Shown: positions 33,073 through 41,399, counted from the first letter of the stretch. The stretch: 64,000 nucleotides of DNA from Anaerolineaceae bacterium (GCA_002702065.1 NZXX01000009.1:620001-684000); one strand, 5' to 3'. Numbers and translations are program-made. The notes: generated from the sequence alone by a model not told the origin.

Positions 33073-33285
33073 ATGCTTAGACAACCTGTAGTCTCAAGTA
33101 ACATTCGATCAGTAGGGTACGACTCGATTATGCAAATACTCGAAATCGAGTTCCATAGCGGTGGCATATACCAATATCGCGGTGTACCTGAAAGTTTGCA
33201 TATCGGCCTGATGAATGCATCATCGCATGGCAGATATTTCCACGTATACATCAAGGATCGGTATCACTATTCAAGAATCAGATAG
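33073..33285 (+). CDS. KTSC-domain protein
   Basis: 70 aa from the ATG at 33073 (an ATG three codons earlier at 33064 is possible). Nearly the whole protein is a KTSC domain: VVSSNIRSVGYDSIMQILEIEF, then SGGIYQYRGVPESLHIGLMNA and ending YFHVYIKDRYHYSRI. The domain is also found fused to lysyl-tRNA synthetase and is thought to bind nucleic acid. Small single-domain copies occur in accessory DNA. It lies in the AT-rich patch. Confidence 0.75.
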   Translation: MLRQPVVSSNIRSVGYDSIMQILEIEFHSGGIYQYRGVPESLHIGLMNASSHGRYFHVYIKDRYHYSRIR

Positions 33286-33347
33286 CAAGTATCTGTTCTC
33301 ATAAGAACGAAGACAAGAACACTTTCCATCTCAGGCAACAATCAAAA

Positions 33348-33377
33348 GGGGCGCATCATATACCATGCGCCCCTGAA
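33348..33377 (-). terminator. Terminator of the pdh operon
   Basis: Minus-strand stem GGGGCGCAT/ATGCGCCCC (33373-33365 and 33356-33348) followed by TTTTGATT. It lies 25 nt after the E2 gene stop codon. Confidence 0.65.
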
Positions 33378-33401
33378 AAATGCTGCGGTTCGTGTTGTGG
33401 G

Positions 33402-34670
33402 CTAGACCAGCAGCCGCATGGGATTTTCCAGCATTTCCTTGAAGGCCTTCAGGTAAGCGGCCCCCTCAGCCCCATCGCTGATGCGGTGATCGACGCTGAT
33501 CGTCACCTTCATCCGCTGGCCGACCCCAAGCGTACCGTCCGGCAGGACCACCGGCACTTTCATGGCGGTACCAAAAGCCAGCACACCGGCTTCCGGCGGG
33601 TTGATGACCGCCGCAAAATGCTCGACGTCATACGGCCCCAGGTTGCTGGTGGAGAAGGTCGCACCCTGAATATCCACCGGCTTGATCTTGCTTTCGCGGG
33701 CGCGGGAGGCCATCGCCCTGTTTTGTTCGGCCAGCGTGCCCAGCGCCACTTTGTCCGCATCACGGGCGACGACATACATCACACCGCCCTGTTGCAGCGC
33801 CACCGCAATGCCGATGTTGATGTGCTGGTGACGGGCCACCCGGTCGCCATAGTAGTGCGAGTTCAGGTTGGGGAACTGGCGCAGAGTCAGCGCCGTCGCC
33901 TTGACCACCATGTCATTGACGCTGATCTTCACGCCGCCTTCGGGCTGGCCGTCGTTCAACTGCTTGCGCAGCGCCAGCATCGGGGCGACATCAATATCAG
34001 TGGTGACGTAAAAATGCGGGATCGTCTGCTGGCTTTCGATGGTCGTCGCAGCGATACGCTTGCGCATATTCGACAGTTCTTCGTAGACCACATCGTCGCT
34101 TTCCGGCGGTGCGGTCCGGGACGGGGCGGCCAGTGGTGCACCGCCGGATGGAGCCGCTTTGGCCGGGGCAGCGCCCGGTTTGAAGCCCTCGACATCCGCC
34201 TTGACAATGCGCCCACCGGGGCCAGTGCCCTGCACATCACTCAGGTTAATGCCGCGTTCTTCGGCCATCTTGCGGGCCACCGGGGAGGCTTTCGTGCGGC
34301 CATCCTCGGTCACCGATGAGGCGGATGGCTGTGCGCCATTGGTGGCAGCCGGTTCCGCTTCTTCGGCGTCGGTTTCGGCCTGCGACTGCGGCGCAGCTGG
34401 TTCTGCTTTGGCGGCACCATTGCTGCTGCCTGCGTCGGCGGGAGCTTCGCTGGCATCACCGAGCTGACCAATCACCGCACCTTCGCTGATGCTGTCGCCG
34501 GGCTGTGCCCCCTGGGCGATCAACACGCCATCTGCCGGGGCTTCAATCTCCACCGTCGCTTTGTCAGCATCCATTTCGGCGACGATCTCGCCGCTTTTGA
34601 CAGCATCGCCGACCTGTTTCAGCCAATCGATCAGCGTACCTTCCATCGAGGCGGTAATATCATGTGCCAT
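33402..34670 (-). CDS. pdhC: Dihydrolipoamide acyltransferase E2 of a 2-oxo-acid dehydrogenase
   Basis: 422 aa. Lipoyl domain with MDADKATVEIEAP (lipoylated K37), a long Ala/Pro/Glu linker (about 75-125), the E1/E3-binding domain (SPVARKMAEERGINLSDVQGTGPGGRIVKADVE, about 127-160), and the catalytic domain ending in VDHRISDGAEGAAYLKAF with H395 and D399 of HxxxDG. It transfers acetyl (or branched acyl) groups to CoA. Its ATG shares the A with the stop codon of the E1 beta gene (TAATG), so translation is coupled. The acetyl specificity is assumed from the E1 sequences. Confidence 0.9.
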   Translation of the reverse strand: MAHDITASMEGTLIDWLKQVGDAVKSGEIVAEMDADKATVEIEAPADGVLIAQGAQPGDSISEGAVIGQLGDASEAPADAGSSNGAAKAEPAAPQSQAETDAEEAEPAATNGAQPSASSVTEDGRTKASPVARKMAEERGINLSDVQGTGPGGRIVKADVEGFKPGAAPAKAAPSGGAPLAAPSRTAPPESDDVVYEELSNMRKRIAATTIESQQTIPHFYVTTDIDVAPMLALRKQLNDGQPEGGVKISVNDMVVKATALTLRQFPNLNSHYYGDRVARHQHINIGIAVALQQGGVMYVVARDADKVALGTLAEQNRAMASRARESKIKPVDIQGATFSTSNLGPYDVEHFAAVINPPEAGVLAFGTAMKVPVVLPDGTLGVGQRMKVTISVDHRISDGAEGAAYLKAFKEMLENPMRLLV

Positions 34671-35653
34671 TAAACAATCTCCTTCACCGCGTCAATAACC
34701 TTGCGGACATCGGGCAGGGCCATCAACTCAATTTCCTTGGCATAGGGCAGCGGCACATCCATCGCGGTCACGCGTTTTACGGGCGCGTCCATGTAGTCGA
34801 AACAATGTTCCTGAATCTGCGCGGCGATTTCGCTGCCAAAACTATACATGGGCAGTGATTCTTCGACAATCACACAGCGGTTGGTCTTACGGAAACTCTC
34901 GAACACCAGGTCCATATCCAGTGGCCGCAGCCAGCGCATATCGACCACTTCGCAATCGATGCCGTCTTTCTCCAGCCGGCCAGCGGCGTCCAGCGCCCAG
35001 TCGACACCACGCGCATAGGTCACGATGGTTACGTCGCTGCCTTCGCGTTTGATGTCGCCTTTGCCGATGGGAAGCACATAATCAGGGTCGTCATCCGGTA
35101 CGGGGCCCGGCTTGCTGTACAGCGCGATGCTCTCGGTAAACAACACCGGGTTTTCATCGCGGATCGAGGCCTTGAGCATACCGTAGGCGTCGCCGGGGGT
35201 CGCCGGGCAGCCGACGTACAGGCCGGGGAAATGGGCGAAAATCGGCTCTGGTGTGTGCGAGTGGGTGGCGGTCGCCTGGTCGCCCCAGCCGCTGGCGGCA
35301 CGAAACACCGCCGGCACGGTAAACTGACCATCGAACATGTAATGAATCTTGGCGGCATGGTTGACAATGGCATCCAGCGCCAGAAAAGCGAAGTTAATGG
35401 TCATCAGTTCGGCTACCGGACGCAGACCTGCCATCGCTGCGCCAACGGCGGCCCCGGCAATCGCCATCTCGGAGATGGGGGTATCGCGCACCCGGCGGGC
35501 ACCAAATTCATCGTAAAAGCCGCGCGTGACACGGTGCGTGCCCTGCCACAACCCGACTTCCTCACCCATGACAAAGACGCGCTCATCACGGACCATTTCT
35601 TCGTGCAGGGCTTTGCGCAAGGCTTCGCGCATAGGTTGGTTTCTTGCTGCCAT
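34670..35653 (-). CDS. pdhB: Pyruvate dehydrogenase-type E1 beta subunit
   Basis: 327 aa, normal length. Transketolase-pyrimidine domain: MREALRKALHEEMVRDERVFVMGEEVGLWQGTHRVTRG (E in GEEVG activates TPP) and the structural NFAFLALDAIVNHAAK motif with QATATHSHTPEPIFAHFPGL (GxxATHSQ loop) and the C-terminal transketolase-C domain. It decarboxylates pyruvate (or a branched oxo acid) with the alpha subunit. Located 9 nt after E1 alpha. Confidence 0.92.
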   Translation of the reverse strand: MAARNQPMREALRKALHEEMVRDERVFVMGEEVGLWQGTHRVTRGFYDEFGARRVRDTPISEMAIAGAAVGAAMAGLRPVAELMTINFAFLALDAIVNHAAKIHYMFDGQFTVPAVFRAASGWGDQATATHSHTPEPIFAHFPGLYVGCPATPGDAYGMLKASIRDENPVLFTESIALYSKPGPVPDDDPDYVLPIGKGDIKREGSDVTIVTYARGVDWALDAAGRLEKDGIDCEVVDMRWLRPLDMDLVFESFRKTNRCVIVEESLPMYSFGSEIAAQIQEHCFDYMDAPVKRVTAMDVPLPYAKEIELMALPDVRKVIDAVKEIV

Positions 35654-35662
35654 CGTCGTTTC

Positions 35663-36637
35663 CTATTTCACGTAGACGTTGCTGATCAGATCTTCGTAGC
35701 CAGGGGCCGGACTTTGCTCGGCATAATCCACCGCATCCTTGACGATATCGCGGGCTTCATGTTCGATCCGCTGCAAGTCCTTCTCCACATTTTTGAAGCG
35801 TTCCTTAATGTGGTTGCCCAGGATGGTGATGGGGTCCTGATAGGTTTTCCAGTGTTCCAGTTCTTCGCTCAGGCGGTCGTCATACTGACGATCCGAGACA
35901 CCGTGCCCCCGGTAACGGTAGGTCAGCGCTTCGATCAGCACCGGGCCATCGGTACGGGCATAATCGACGGCCTGGCTCACCGCTTCATGCACCTCGATCA
36001 CATTCTGCCCGTCAATGCGCCCCAGCGTCTTCATGCCATAGGAGTCGGCACGTTTGTACAGTTCCGGCTGGCCAGACGCGTCTTCAACACGCGTGCCCAT
36101 GCCATACACATTGTTCTCAATCAACCAGACAATCGGCAGGTTCCAGATCGCGCTCATATTAAGCGATTCGTGGAAATAGCCGTTGTTGGACGCCCCATCG
36201 CCGATAAAGCACAGCACAACCGCATCTTTGTCGTTATAGCGCGGTTCCATCGCGATGCCGACCGCGAGGGGCAGATGGCCGCCCACAATGGCGTAACCAC
36301 CCCAGAAATTGTGTTCGCGGCTGGCCAGGTGCATCGACCCGCCCTTGCCGCCGCTGGTGCCGGTCTTTTTACCCATCATTTCTGCCATGATCAGTTTGGG
36401 GTCCACCCCACGCGCCAGCGCCGTACCGTGATCGCGGTAAGCCGTAATCACATGGTCATCGGGCCGCAGGTTGGCAATCGCGCCGACGCCCACCGCTTCC
36501 TGACCGCTGTAGAGATGCAGGTACACGCCCGTGATGCGTTTCTGCGCGTAGAGATTGTTGCAGGTTTCCTCAAACTCCCGGATCAGCACCATTTGTCGGT
36601 ACCACTCCAGAAGCTTTTCCTTGGTCGGTTTTGCCAT
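35663..36637 (-). CDS. pdhA: Pyruvate dehydrogenase-type E1 alpha subunit
   Basis: 324 aa, ATG with GGAGGA upstream. TPP-binding motif GDGASNNGYFHESLNMSAIWNLPIVWLIENN (GDG...N) and the loop YRYRGHGVSD that in eukaryotes is phosphorylated. HLYSGQEAVGVGA and DHVITAYRDHG match acetoin/pyruvate E1 alpha proteins. It binds TPP and Mg2+ with E1 beta. First gene of the three-gene operon; an E3 (lpd) gene is not present in the window. A TPP-dependent acetoin dehydrogenase is the main alternative. Confidence 0.92.
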   Translation of the reverse strand: MAKPTKEKLLEWYRQMVLIREFEETCNNLYAQKRITGVYLHLYSGQEAVGVGAIANLRPDDHVITAYRDHGTALARGVDPKLIMAEMMGKKTGTSGGKGGSMHLASREHNFWGGYAIVGGHLPLAVGIAMEPRYNDKDAVVLCFIGDGASNNGYFHESLNMSAIWNLPIVWLIENNVYGMGTRVEDASGQPELYKRADSYGMKTLGRIDGQNVIEVHEAVSQAVDYARTDGPVLIEALTYRYRGHGVSDRQYDDRLSEELEHWKTYQDPITILGNHIKERFKNVEKDLQRIEHEARDIVKDAVDYAEQSPAPGYEDLISNVYVK

Positions 36638-36855
36638 AGCGTTCCTCCACCATAAAAACCCGGCAGTCTACCGCTTGTGGCATCGCCAGGTCGATTCGCA
36701 TTCGCAGGTTAAAATCAGCCGGACACCGCATGAATACGGGCGGGTCATCAGTTCTTGGGTCAATCAATACCGCCTAGTTTACCTTAACGATTCATGCCGG
36801 TCAAACCCACGCTAGTCCAACAGAAAACACCGTAGTGCGGCATCGTTTTTTTTGC

Positions 36856-36861
36856 TATAAT
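36856..36861 (+). promoter_or_regulatory. -10 element of the tRNA-Ser gene
   Basis: TATAAT at 36856-36861, 15 nt before the tRNA start. No -35 consensus is visible at 16-18 nt. Confidence 0.45.
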
Positions 36862-36876
36862 GCCAAACAGTTGATT

Positions 36877-36965
36877 GGAGGGGTAGCATAGTCTGGCCTA
36901 ATGCGCTCGCCTGGAACGCGAGTACGGTGTAACAGCCGTCGTGGGTTCGAATCCCACCTCCTCCG
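36877..36965 (+). tRNA. tRNA-Ser (GGA)
   Basis: 89 nt with the long variable arm of serine tRNA. Acceptor GGAGGGG/CTCCTCC (one G-T pair), anticodon stem CTCGC/GCGAG with loop CTGGAAC (GGA), T arm GTGGG-TTCGAAT-CCCAC, discriminator G. CCA is not encoded. Confidence 0.95.
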
Positions 36966-36973
36966 CACTTCAC

Positions 36974-37012
36974 AGCTTTCAGCCGCCGGGGTTCGGGGCT
37001 GGGAGCTTTTTT
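36974..37012 (+). terminator. Terminator of tRNA-Ser
   Basis: Arms AGCTTTCAGCC (36974-36984) and GGCTGGGAGCT (36997-37007, with G-T pairs), then TTTTT. Confidence 0.65.
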
Positions 37013-37013
37013 A

Positions 37014-37104
37014 TAGTCATCAGTTTTCAGTTATCAGTCTCCAGTGAAGAGAGTGAATGACTGCTGCCTTTCCGACTGTTGACTACTGACCGAAGACTGG
37101 AGAG
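37014..37104. repeat. Heptad-periodic CAGT/ACTG repeat element
   Basis: CAGT occurs at 37021, 37028, 37035 and 37042, exactly every 7 nt, and its complement ACTG appears several times to the right (37060, 37075, 37085, 37096). The arms are therefore weakly inverted. No gene is coded in this gap. Confidence 0.5.
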
Positions 37105-37110
37105 TATGCA

Positions 37111-37461
37111 TTGATCATTGCCTGGGAACGCGTGCTGCCGGTTGTGGTGTCTATCGGGGTGATTCTGCTGGTGGCCGTGCTGCGAGAATACTCGCGGACC
37201 TTTGCCGCCATCGCCGCGACCATGCCCATTAATGTGCCGCTGGCGCTGTGGATTGTCTTCTCGGCGGATACGGACCCGGTTTCGCGCATCGCGTTCTCGC
37301 AGGGGCTGCTCATCGGCATCTTCCCGACGGTGCTGTTTCTCATCGTCAGCTGGATGGTGGTGCGGGCTGGCTGGTCGTTAATCCCGACGATACTGGCAGG
37401 GTATGTGGCGTGGGGTGTGGCGCTCGGCGCGATCATGCTGCTTCGGCGGGGGTTGGCCTGA
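37111..37461 (+). CDS. Small integral membrane protein
   Basis: 116 aa, TTG start with GGAGAG 8 nt upstream. Four hydrophobic segments (about residues 7-24, 32-50, 60-84, 90-110); it resembles small 'DUF3147-type' membrane proteins in layout. Function unknown. Its stop codon abuts the ATG of the next gene, so the two are coupled. Confidence 0.55.
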   Translation: MIIAWERVLPVVVSIGVILLVAVLREYSRTFAAIAATMPINVPLALWIVFSADTDPVSRIAFSQGLLIGIFPTVLFLIVSWMVVRAGWSLIPTILAGYVAWGVALGAIMLLRRGLA

Positions 37462-38478
37462 ATGATCCAGCGTATTCAGCAGCGGCCTGTCGGCCAGCGG
37501 AAACTCATCTTCGGCCTTGTTATCGGCGGCGGCGTGCTGCTGATCACCCTCGTTACACTGGCCCTCATCCTGCTGAGCTTCAACACCGGTCGAGAACAAT
37601 CCGTTGCGCTGGTCGATGGGGTGAGCACCCGCGAATTTGCCGTACTGCCGGATGACGACGCCTATCCGTCCGGCATAGCGGTCGGGCCGGATGGCACGGT
37701 CTACACCGGCAGCTATGTCAGCGGCGCGGTCTGGTCGATTACACCGGATGGCATGGTCAGCGAAATGCCCAACACCCGTGAACAAATCGGCGCGGTTTCG
37801 GGCCTGACAGTGGGCGCGGATGGGTCCGTCTACGTGGTCGATCAACTCGATGCCGACGTGGTGACGTTCGGCGGCGACGTCAAGCGCATTGCGCCGGATG
37901 GGGCGATTGCGACCTTTGCCACGCTGGATGACGAACGCGGTTTTGTGCTGCCGGACGACATCGCCCTTGATGCGCAGGGCCGGGTCTATGTCAGTGACCG
38001 GGGCCGGTCCGAAGTGTGGCGATTTGAGCCGGATGGCAGCGGCGGGCTGGCATGGTGGACGGCACCGGAACCACCAGCGGATGTGCGCCCTGCACCAACC
38101 GGGCTGGCTTATGACCCGGCACATGATGCGCTCGTAGTCACAGACAGCAACCTCAATGCGATCTATCGCGTACCGGTCGCCACTGCCGAAGCCGAACTGC
38201 TGTTCCGCCATCGCGGGCAGGAATTTGTGCCGGGGCTGGATGGTGTCACCGTTGCGCCCGATGGCACGATCTACGCGGCGGCGCTGTCGCAGAACGGCCT
38301 GGTGCGCCTGAATAACGACGACCTGGAATATATCGTCGGCGTGTTTCGCGGCATCAGTGACGTCGCCTGGTTCGATGGTCGCATCTACGCCACCAACTTC
38401 GACTCCTTCTCGCTGCTGGTACCTGCGGTAAACCCGCGCCTCCCCTTCGCCCTCGATGTGGTGGAACTGACTCCCTAA
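37462..38478 (+). CDS. Membrane-anchored SMP-30/gluconolactonase-like beta-propeller
   Basis: 338 aa. One N-terminal membrane helix (KLIFGLVIGGGVLLITLVTLALILLSF, about 14-40) places the propeller outside the cell. Blades show the SMP-30/NHL style: SGIAVGPDGTVYTGSYVSG, GLTVGADGSVYVVDQLD, DIALDAQGRVYVSDRG, GVTVAPDGTIYAAALSQ. SMP-30 proteins are lactonases using one divalent metal; the ligand set was not fully identified. The C-terminal 26 codons are duplicated at 39244-39333. Confidence 0.75.
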   Translation: MIQRIQQRPVGQRKLIFGLVIGGGVLLITLVTLALILLSFNTGREQSVALVDGVSTREFAVLPDDDAYPSGIAVGPDGTVYTGSYVSGAVWSITPDGMVSEMPNTREQIGAVSGLTVGADGSVYVVDQLDADVVTFGGDVKRIAPDGAIATFATLDDERGFVLPDDIALDAQGRVYVSDRGRSEVWRFEPDGSGGLAWWTAPEPPADVRPAPTGLAYDPAHDALVVTDSNLNAIYRVPVATAEAELLFRHRGQEFVPGLDGVTVAPDGTIYAAALSQNGLVRLNNDDLEYIVGVFRGISDVAWFDGRIYATNFDSFSLLVPAVNPRLPFALDVVELTP

Positions 38479-38504
38479 TTTACAAACGTTTCAGGCTCAC
38501 ATCA

Positions 38505-38513
38505 TGTTATAAT
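38505..38513 (+). promoter_or_regulatory. Extended -10 promoter of the vapBC-like pair
   Basis: TGTTATAAT at 38505-38513 (TG at 38505-38506). No clear -35, as is common for extended -10 promoters. The dispersed palindrome at 38536 lies between it and the antitoxin gene. Confidence 0.5.
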
Positions 38514-38535
38514 TAAGCACCTATCCGTAAGCCTT

Positions 38536-38563
38536 GTAGGGGCGTTGCGTGCTACGCCCGTTT
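38536..38563. repeat. Dispersed GTAGGGGCG palindrome
   Basis: GTAGGGGCGTTGCGTGCTACGCCCG with flanking TTTT. Same family as 13344, 15268 and 44724; here it sits in the vapB 5' region. Confidence 0.55.
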
Positions 38564-38592
38564 TAAAAAGGCGTAAATTAACGGAGTGCAAG

Positions 38593-38808
38593 ATGGCCGT
38601 TGAACGTGTTGGCAATATGACTCTAGAGGAACTCAATCAGTTGATTGAACGCGTTGTGGATCGCCGATTGTTATTGCAACCGATGCCCCGCCGCAAAGAC
38701 CCGCGTTCGGTTCAGGAAATTTTGGACTCGATTGATCGCAATATGTGGACACCACCACCCGGTGCGAAATCCTCGCTTGAATTGTTGCGCGAAGACCGTG
38801 ATGCATGA
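38593..38808 (+). CDS. VapB-like antitoxin
   Basis: 71 aa from the ATG at 38593 with CGGAG upstream. Helical protein with a dimerisation part at the N terminus (MTLEELNQLIERVVDRRLLL) and a Pro/Arg/Asp-rich tail (PRRKDPRSVQEILDSIDRNMWTPPP) suited to wrapping the toxin. Overlaps the toxin start codon by 4 nt (ATGA). The family is inferred mainly from its position before a PIN-domain gene. Confidence 0.65.
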   Translation: MAVERVGNMTLEELNQLIERVVDRRLLLQPMPRRKDPRSVQEILDSIDRNMWTPPPGAKSSLELLREDRDA

Positions 38809-39239
38809 GCAGTTACATCGTTGATACAAGTGTTGTGATTCAGAGGCTCATTCGAGATACACAGACTGAACATGCAAGAGCTTTGTTTAGCGGGTTGGTA
38901 GACGATGACGGACTCATTGTGCCGGAGTTCTGTTTGTTGGAATGCACCAATGTCCTCTGGAAGCAGGTGCGTTTTCAGGGTATGACATCAACAACTGCTG
39001 ACTTGCTGATCAATGATCTGACAAATTTGCCTCTCACCGTTTACAGCGCTGCAGAATTTCTCAGACGAGGTTTGAAAATTGGGCTGGCGCATCAACTGGC
39101 GATCTATGACTCCGTATATATTGCGCTGGCGGAGTCATTAGGCTATCCACTCATTACGGTTGATGAGCACCAGTCGAAGGCGGCGTTGGCTGAAGGCATT
39201 CCTCTCAAGTCCCTGTCTGACTTTAAGTCTTTGTCCTGA
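38805..39239 (+). CDS. VapC-like PIN-domain ribonuclease toxin
   Basis: 144 aa. PIN-domain acidic residues are complete: D7 (IVDTSV), E46 (EFCLLECTNV), D102 (IYDSVYIALAE) and D120 (TVDEHQS). These residues bind Mg2+ and cleave RNA (often tRNA or rRNA). Translation starts within the antitoxin's stop codon (ATGA). Inhibition by the antitoxin and autoregulation are typical of the family and inferred here. Confidence 0.85.
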   Translation: MSSYIVDTSVVIQRLIRDTQTEHARALFSGLVDDDGLIVPEFCLLECTNVLWKQVRFQGMTSTTADLLINDLTNLPLTVYSAAEFLRRGLKIGLAHQLAIYDSVYIALAESLGYPLITVDEHQSKAALAEGIPLKSLSDFKSLS

Positions 39240-39243
39240 GCAC

Positions 39244-39333
39244 GACTTTCGAGCTTTCTCGCTGGTCGTGCCGCTGGTGCACCCACGCCTCCCCTTCGCA
39301 CTCGATGTGGTGGAACTGACCGCGCCTCAGTAA
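39244..39333 (+). pseudogene. Remnant of the SMP-30-like propeller C terminus
   Basis: 30-codon in-frame fragment (29 residues plus stop) DFRAFSLVVPLVHPRLPFA-LDVVELTAPQ, starting 4 nt after the vapC stop codon. It closely matches the end of the SMP-30-like gene at 38478 (FDSFSLLVPAVNPRLPFA...). The vapBC-like pair therefore lies between a whole gene and a truncated copy of its 3' end. Confidence 0.7.
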
Positions 39334-39414
39334 ACCATCAACCCCATTACCTCATGCAGTATTTTGTATCCTGTGGGTGTATAAACTGCATATCCATGCA
39401 ACGGGCCAGAAAGT

Positions 39415-39855
39415 ATGACCAATCAATTCAAAAGCCCACTGAAAATTGTAGGATTTGTAGCGTTGGTATTTATTTGCGCAGCTTTCCTTCAGATAGGGCT
39501 TAGAGTATTTTCATTACTGCCAGATGGCAGCGCCTTTTGTTCAACTGAAGACAAGGTTTACCAAACAATCGCCGCGAATGCCGAGGAATGGGTTAACAAT
39601 TATCCAGCAACCGGTACGCCTTCATTCACTATCGAAGCAGTTATGCGCAGCTACTCTGTTGTGGCAGATTGGGATGGAGATGTGCGACAGGGTAAACCAT
39701 CCATAATTCATATTTCAACCGGTATGGATCGTCGATTAAACGGCTCTGAAGGATACATTTATGCTTCAGATGGCAGTAAACCGCTGGGGTCTATCTGGCA
39801 GGATCACTATTGGGTGAAACGACTTGATGAACATATTTACTGCTATAAATTTTAG
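39415..39855 (+). CDS. Hypothetical protein with N-terminal membrane anchor
   Basis: 146 aa. One membrane helix (residues about 9-30, KIVGFVALVFICAAFLQIGLRVF), followed by an external domain with two Cys (C42 and a C near the end). No known family was recognised. Lower GC than neighbours, downstream of the vapBC remnant. Function cannot be assigned. Confidence 0.5.
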   Translation: MTNQFKSPLKIVGFVALVFICAAFLQIGLRVFSLLPDGSAFCSTEDKVYQTIAANAEEWVNNYPATGTPSFTIEAVMRSYSVVADWDGDVRQGKPSIIHISTGMDRRLNGSEGYIYASDGSKPLGSIWQDHYWVKRLDEHIYCYKF

Positions 39856-39929
39856 TGCCTTCACATAAGCAGCCCCGCTACTGCTGCGGTGTATAATCTG
39901 CAAAAATCCTCTCATTCAAAGATGAACAT

Positions 39930-40445
39930 ATGGACATTCAAATCCTCAACGTCACTGAACTGCGCCAGCACCTGGATGAACTGATCGAACTGCTTCAGGA
40001 TGCCGTCAATGCCGGGGCATCCGTCGGCTTTTATCCGCCGCCGTTGAGCATGGACGAAGCCCGCGCTTACTGGGAAGGCATCATCGACTCGGTGGACAAT
40101 GGGCCGCGCCGGGTCATCGCCGCGCTGGTGGATGGGCGATTAGTGGGCAGCGTGCAGCTCACACCGGAGACGCGGCGCAATCAACTGCACCGGGCCGACG
40201 TACAGAAGCTGATGGTGCATCGCGAACATCGCAATCAGGGCATCGGTCAGGCGTTAATTCAGCGGCTGGATGAAGAAGCAAACGCGCTGGGGCTGAAGCT
40301 GCTGGTGCTGGATGTGGTGCTGGGCGCGCCTGCGGAACGCCTGTATCAGCGGCAGGGCTATGTGCAGGGCGGCATGATCCCACAGTATGCCATCAGTGCC
40401 GATGGCGTGCTGGAAACGACAGTATACTACTACAAGCTGCTTTAG
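39930..40445 (+). CDS. GNAT-family N-acetyltransferase
   Basis: 171 aa. GNAT core: RRVIAALVDGRLVGSVQLTPE, VQKLMVHREHRNQGIGQALIQRLDEEA (acetyl-CoA loop RNQGIG), and LVLDVVLGAPAERLYQRQGY. Classic shape of small acetyltransferases acting on amines or antibiotics; the substrate is unknown. Probably a single gene. Confidence 0.87.
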   Translation: MDIQILNVTELRQHLDELIELLQDAVNAGASVGFYPPPLSMDEARAYWEGIIDSVDNGPRRVIAALVDGRLVGSVQLTPETRRNQLHRADVQKLMVHREHRNQGIGQALIQRLDEEANALGLKLLVLDVVLGAPAERLYQRQGYVQGGMIPQYAISADGVLETTVYYYKLL

Positions 40446-40616
40446 CGCGTTCAGCCTGTGATTCCACCTGCCGCGCCACGCCGACACCGCATTTCCCGTA
40501 TTCAAGGCACAGTGTAGCCTATCGTCACCCCCTCCGGCGGCATGCCCAACGACACCCGTGTTTCATCTATAATACGAATGCCTGTGATGTAACCGAAGTT
40601 TTACGGACAAAGACTG

Positions 40617-41399
40617 ATGTCACTTTATGTCAACGAAACCGGGACCTCAGGCGCGGCCAGTATTCTTTTTTTGCACGGCGCCGGCGCGGGCAGCTATATG
40701 TGGGGGCGGCAGCTCGCTGCTCTGGCGGACTTCCACTGCATCACCGTCGATTTACCCGGTCACGGCAAAAGCAATGCCATCAAGTGGGTCTCGCTGGCCG
40801 ATACCAGCGATCAGCTCGCGGCGATTATCCGGGCGCACGCCAATGGTGGTCGGGCACATATCGTGGGGCTGTCGCTCGGCGGGTATCTCGCGCTGGCTCT
40901 GCTGGAACGTCATGTGGCGTTGGTTGATCGAGTCGTCATCAGTGGTGTCACCGCCACGCCAGTGCCCAGCCGCGCCCTGTTAAGCCCGCAATTGTGGCTA
41001 TTGTCTGCCATCATGAAACGATCATGGTTTGTGAAGATGCAGATCAGATCGATGCATGTGCCGCCAGATATGCAGGCGGACTTTACCGAAAATCTGCTGG
41101 CGACTTCGATGCCGGCCTACCGCCGGATAGCCGAAGAAGTGGTTGAATATCAGCTGCCTGAGGCGCTCCGGCATGTGCATAACCCCACACTGGTCACAGC
41201 GGGCAGCCGTGAGTCGAAAATCATCCTGCACTCCCTCAACGCGATCCCCAAATTGATGCCCAACGCACAGGGGCGAATTGCACCAGAGGTCGGGCATGGC
41301 TGGAACGTTGAAGCGCCAGATTTATTCAGCGAGATGGCGCGGGCATGGATTACCGACACACCCCTGCCCAGCCGGTTACAACGCCCGACTACGACATAA
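40617..41399 (+). CDS. Alpha/beta-hydrolase
   Basis: 260 aa. The nucleophile elbow GLSLGG has S86. The oxyanion-hole motif HGAG is near the N terminus (LFLHGAGAGSYMWGRQL), and the final His is H227 in PEVGHGWN. The acid partner is probably in the SR-ES region near 200. It may act on esters or C-C bonds. A TATAAT lies at 40568-40573, about 44 nt upstream of the start codon. Confidence 0.85.
   Translation: MSLYVNETGTSGAASILFLHGAGAGSYMWGRQLAALADFHCITVDLPGHGKSNAIKWVSLADTSDQLAAIIRAHANGGRAHIVGLSLGGYLALALLERHVALVDRVVISGVTATPVPSRALLSPQLWLLSAIMKRSWFVKMQIRSMHVPPDMQADFTENLLATSMPAYRRIAEEVVEYQLPEALRHVHNPTLVTAGSRESKIILHSLNAIPKLMPNAQGRIAPEVGHGWNVEAPDLFSEMARAWITDTPLPSRLQRPTTT

Noticed and set aside
30810..33285. 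Prophage or integrative element
   Set aside because: Only regulator and small genes are seen; there is no integrase, terminase, capsid or attachment duplication.
35231..36655. 474-codon open frame on the plus strand
   Set aside because: It is antisense to pdhB and pdhA, which show complete TPP and subunit motifs; the frame has no family features and is a by-product of GC-rich codon use.
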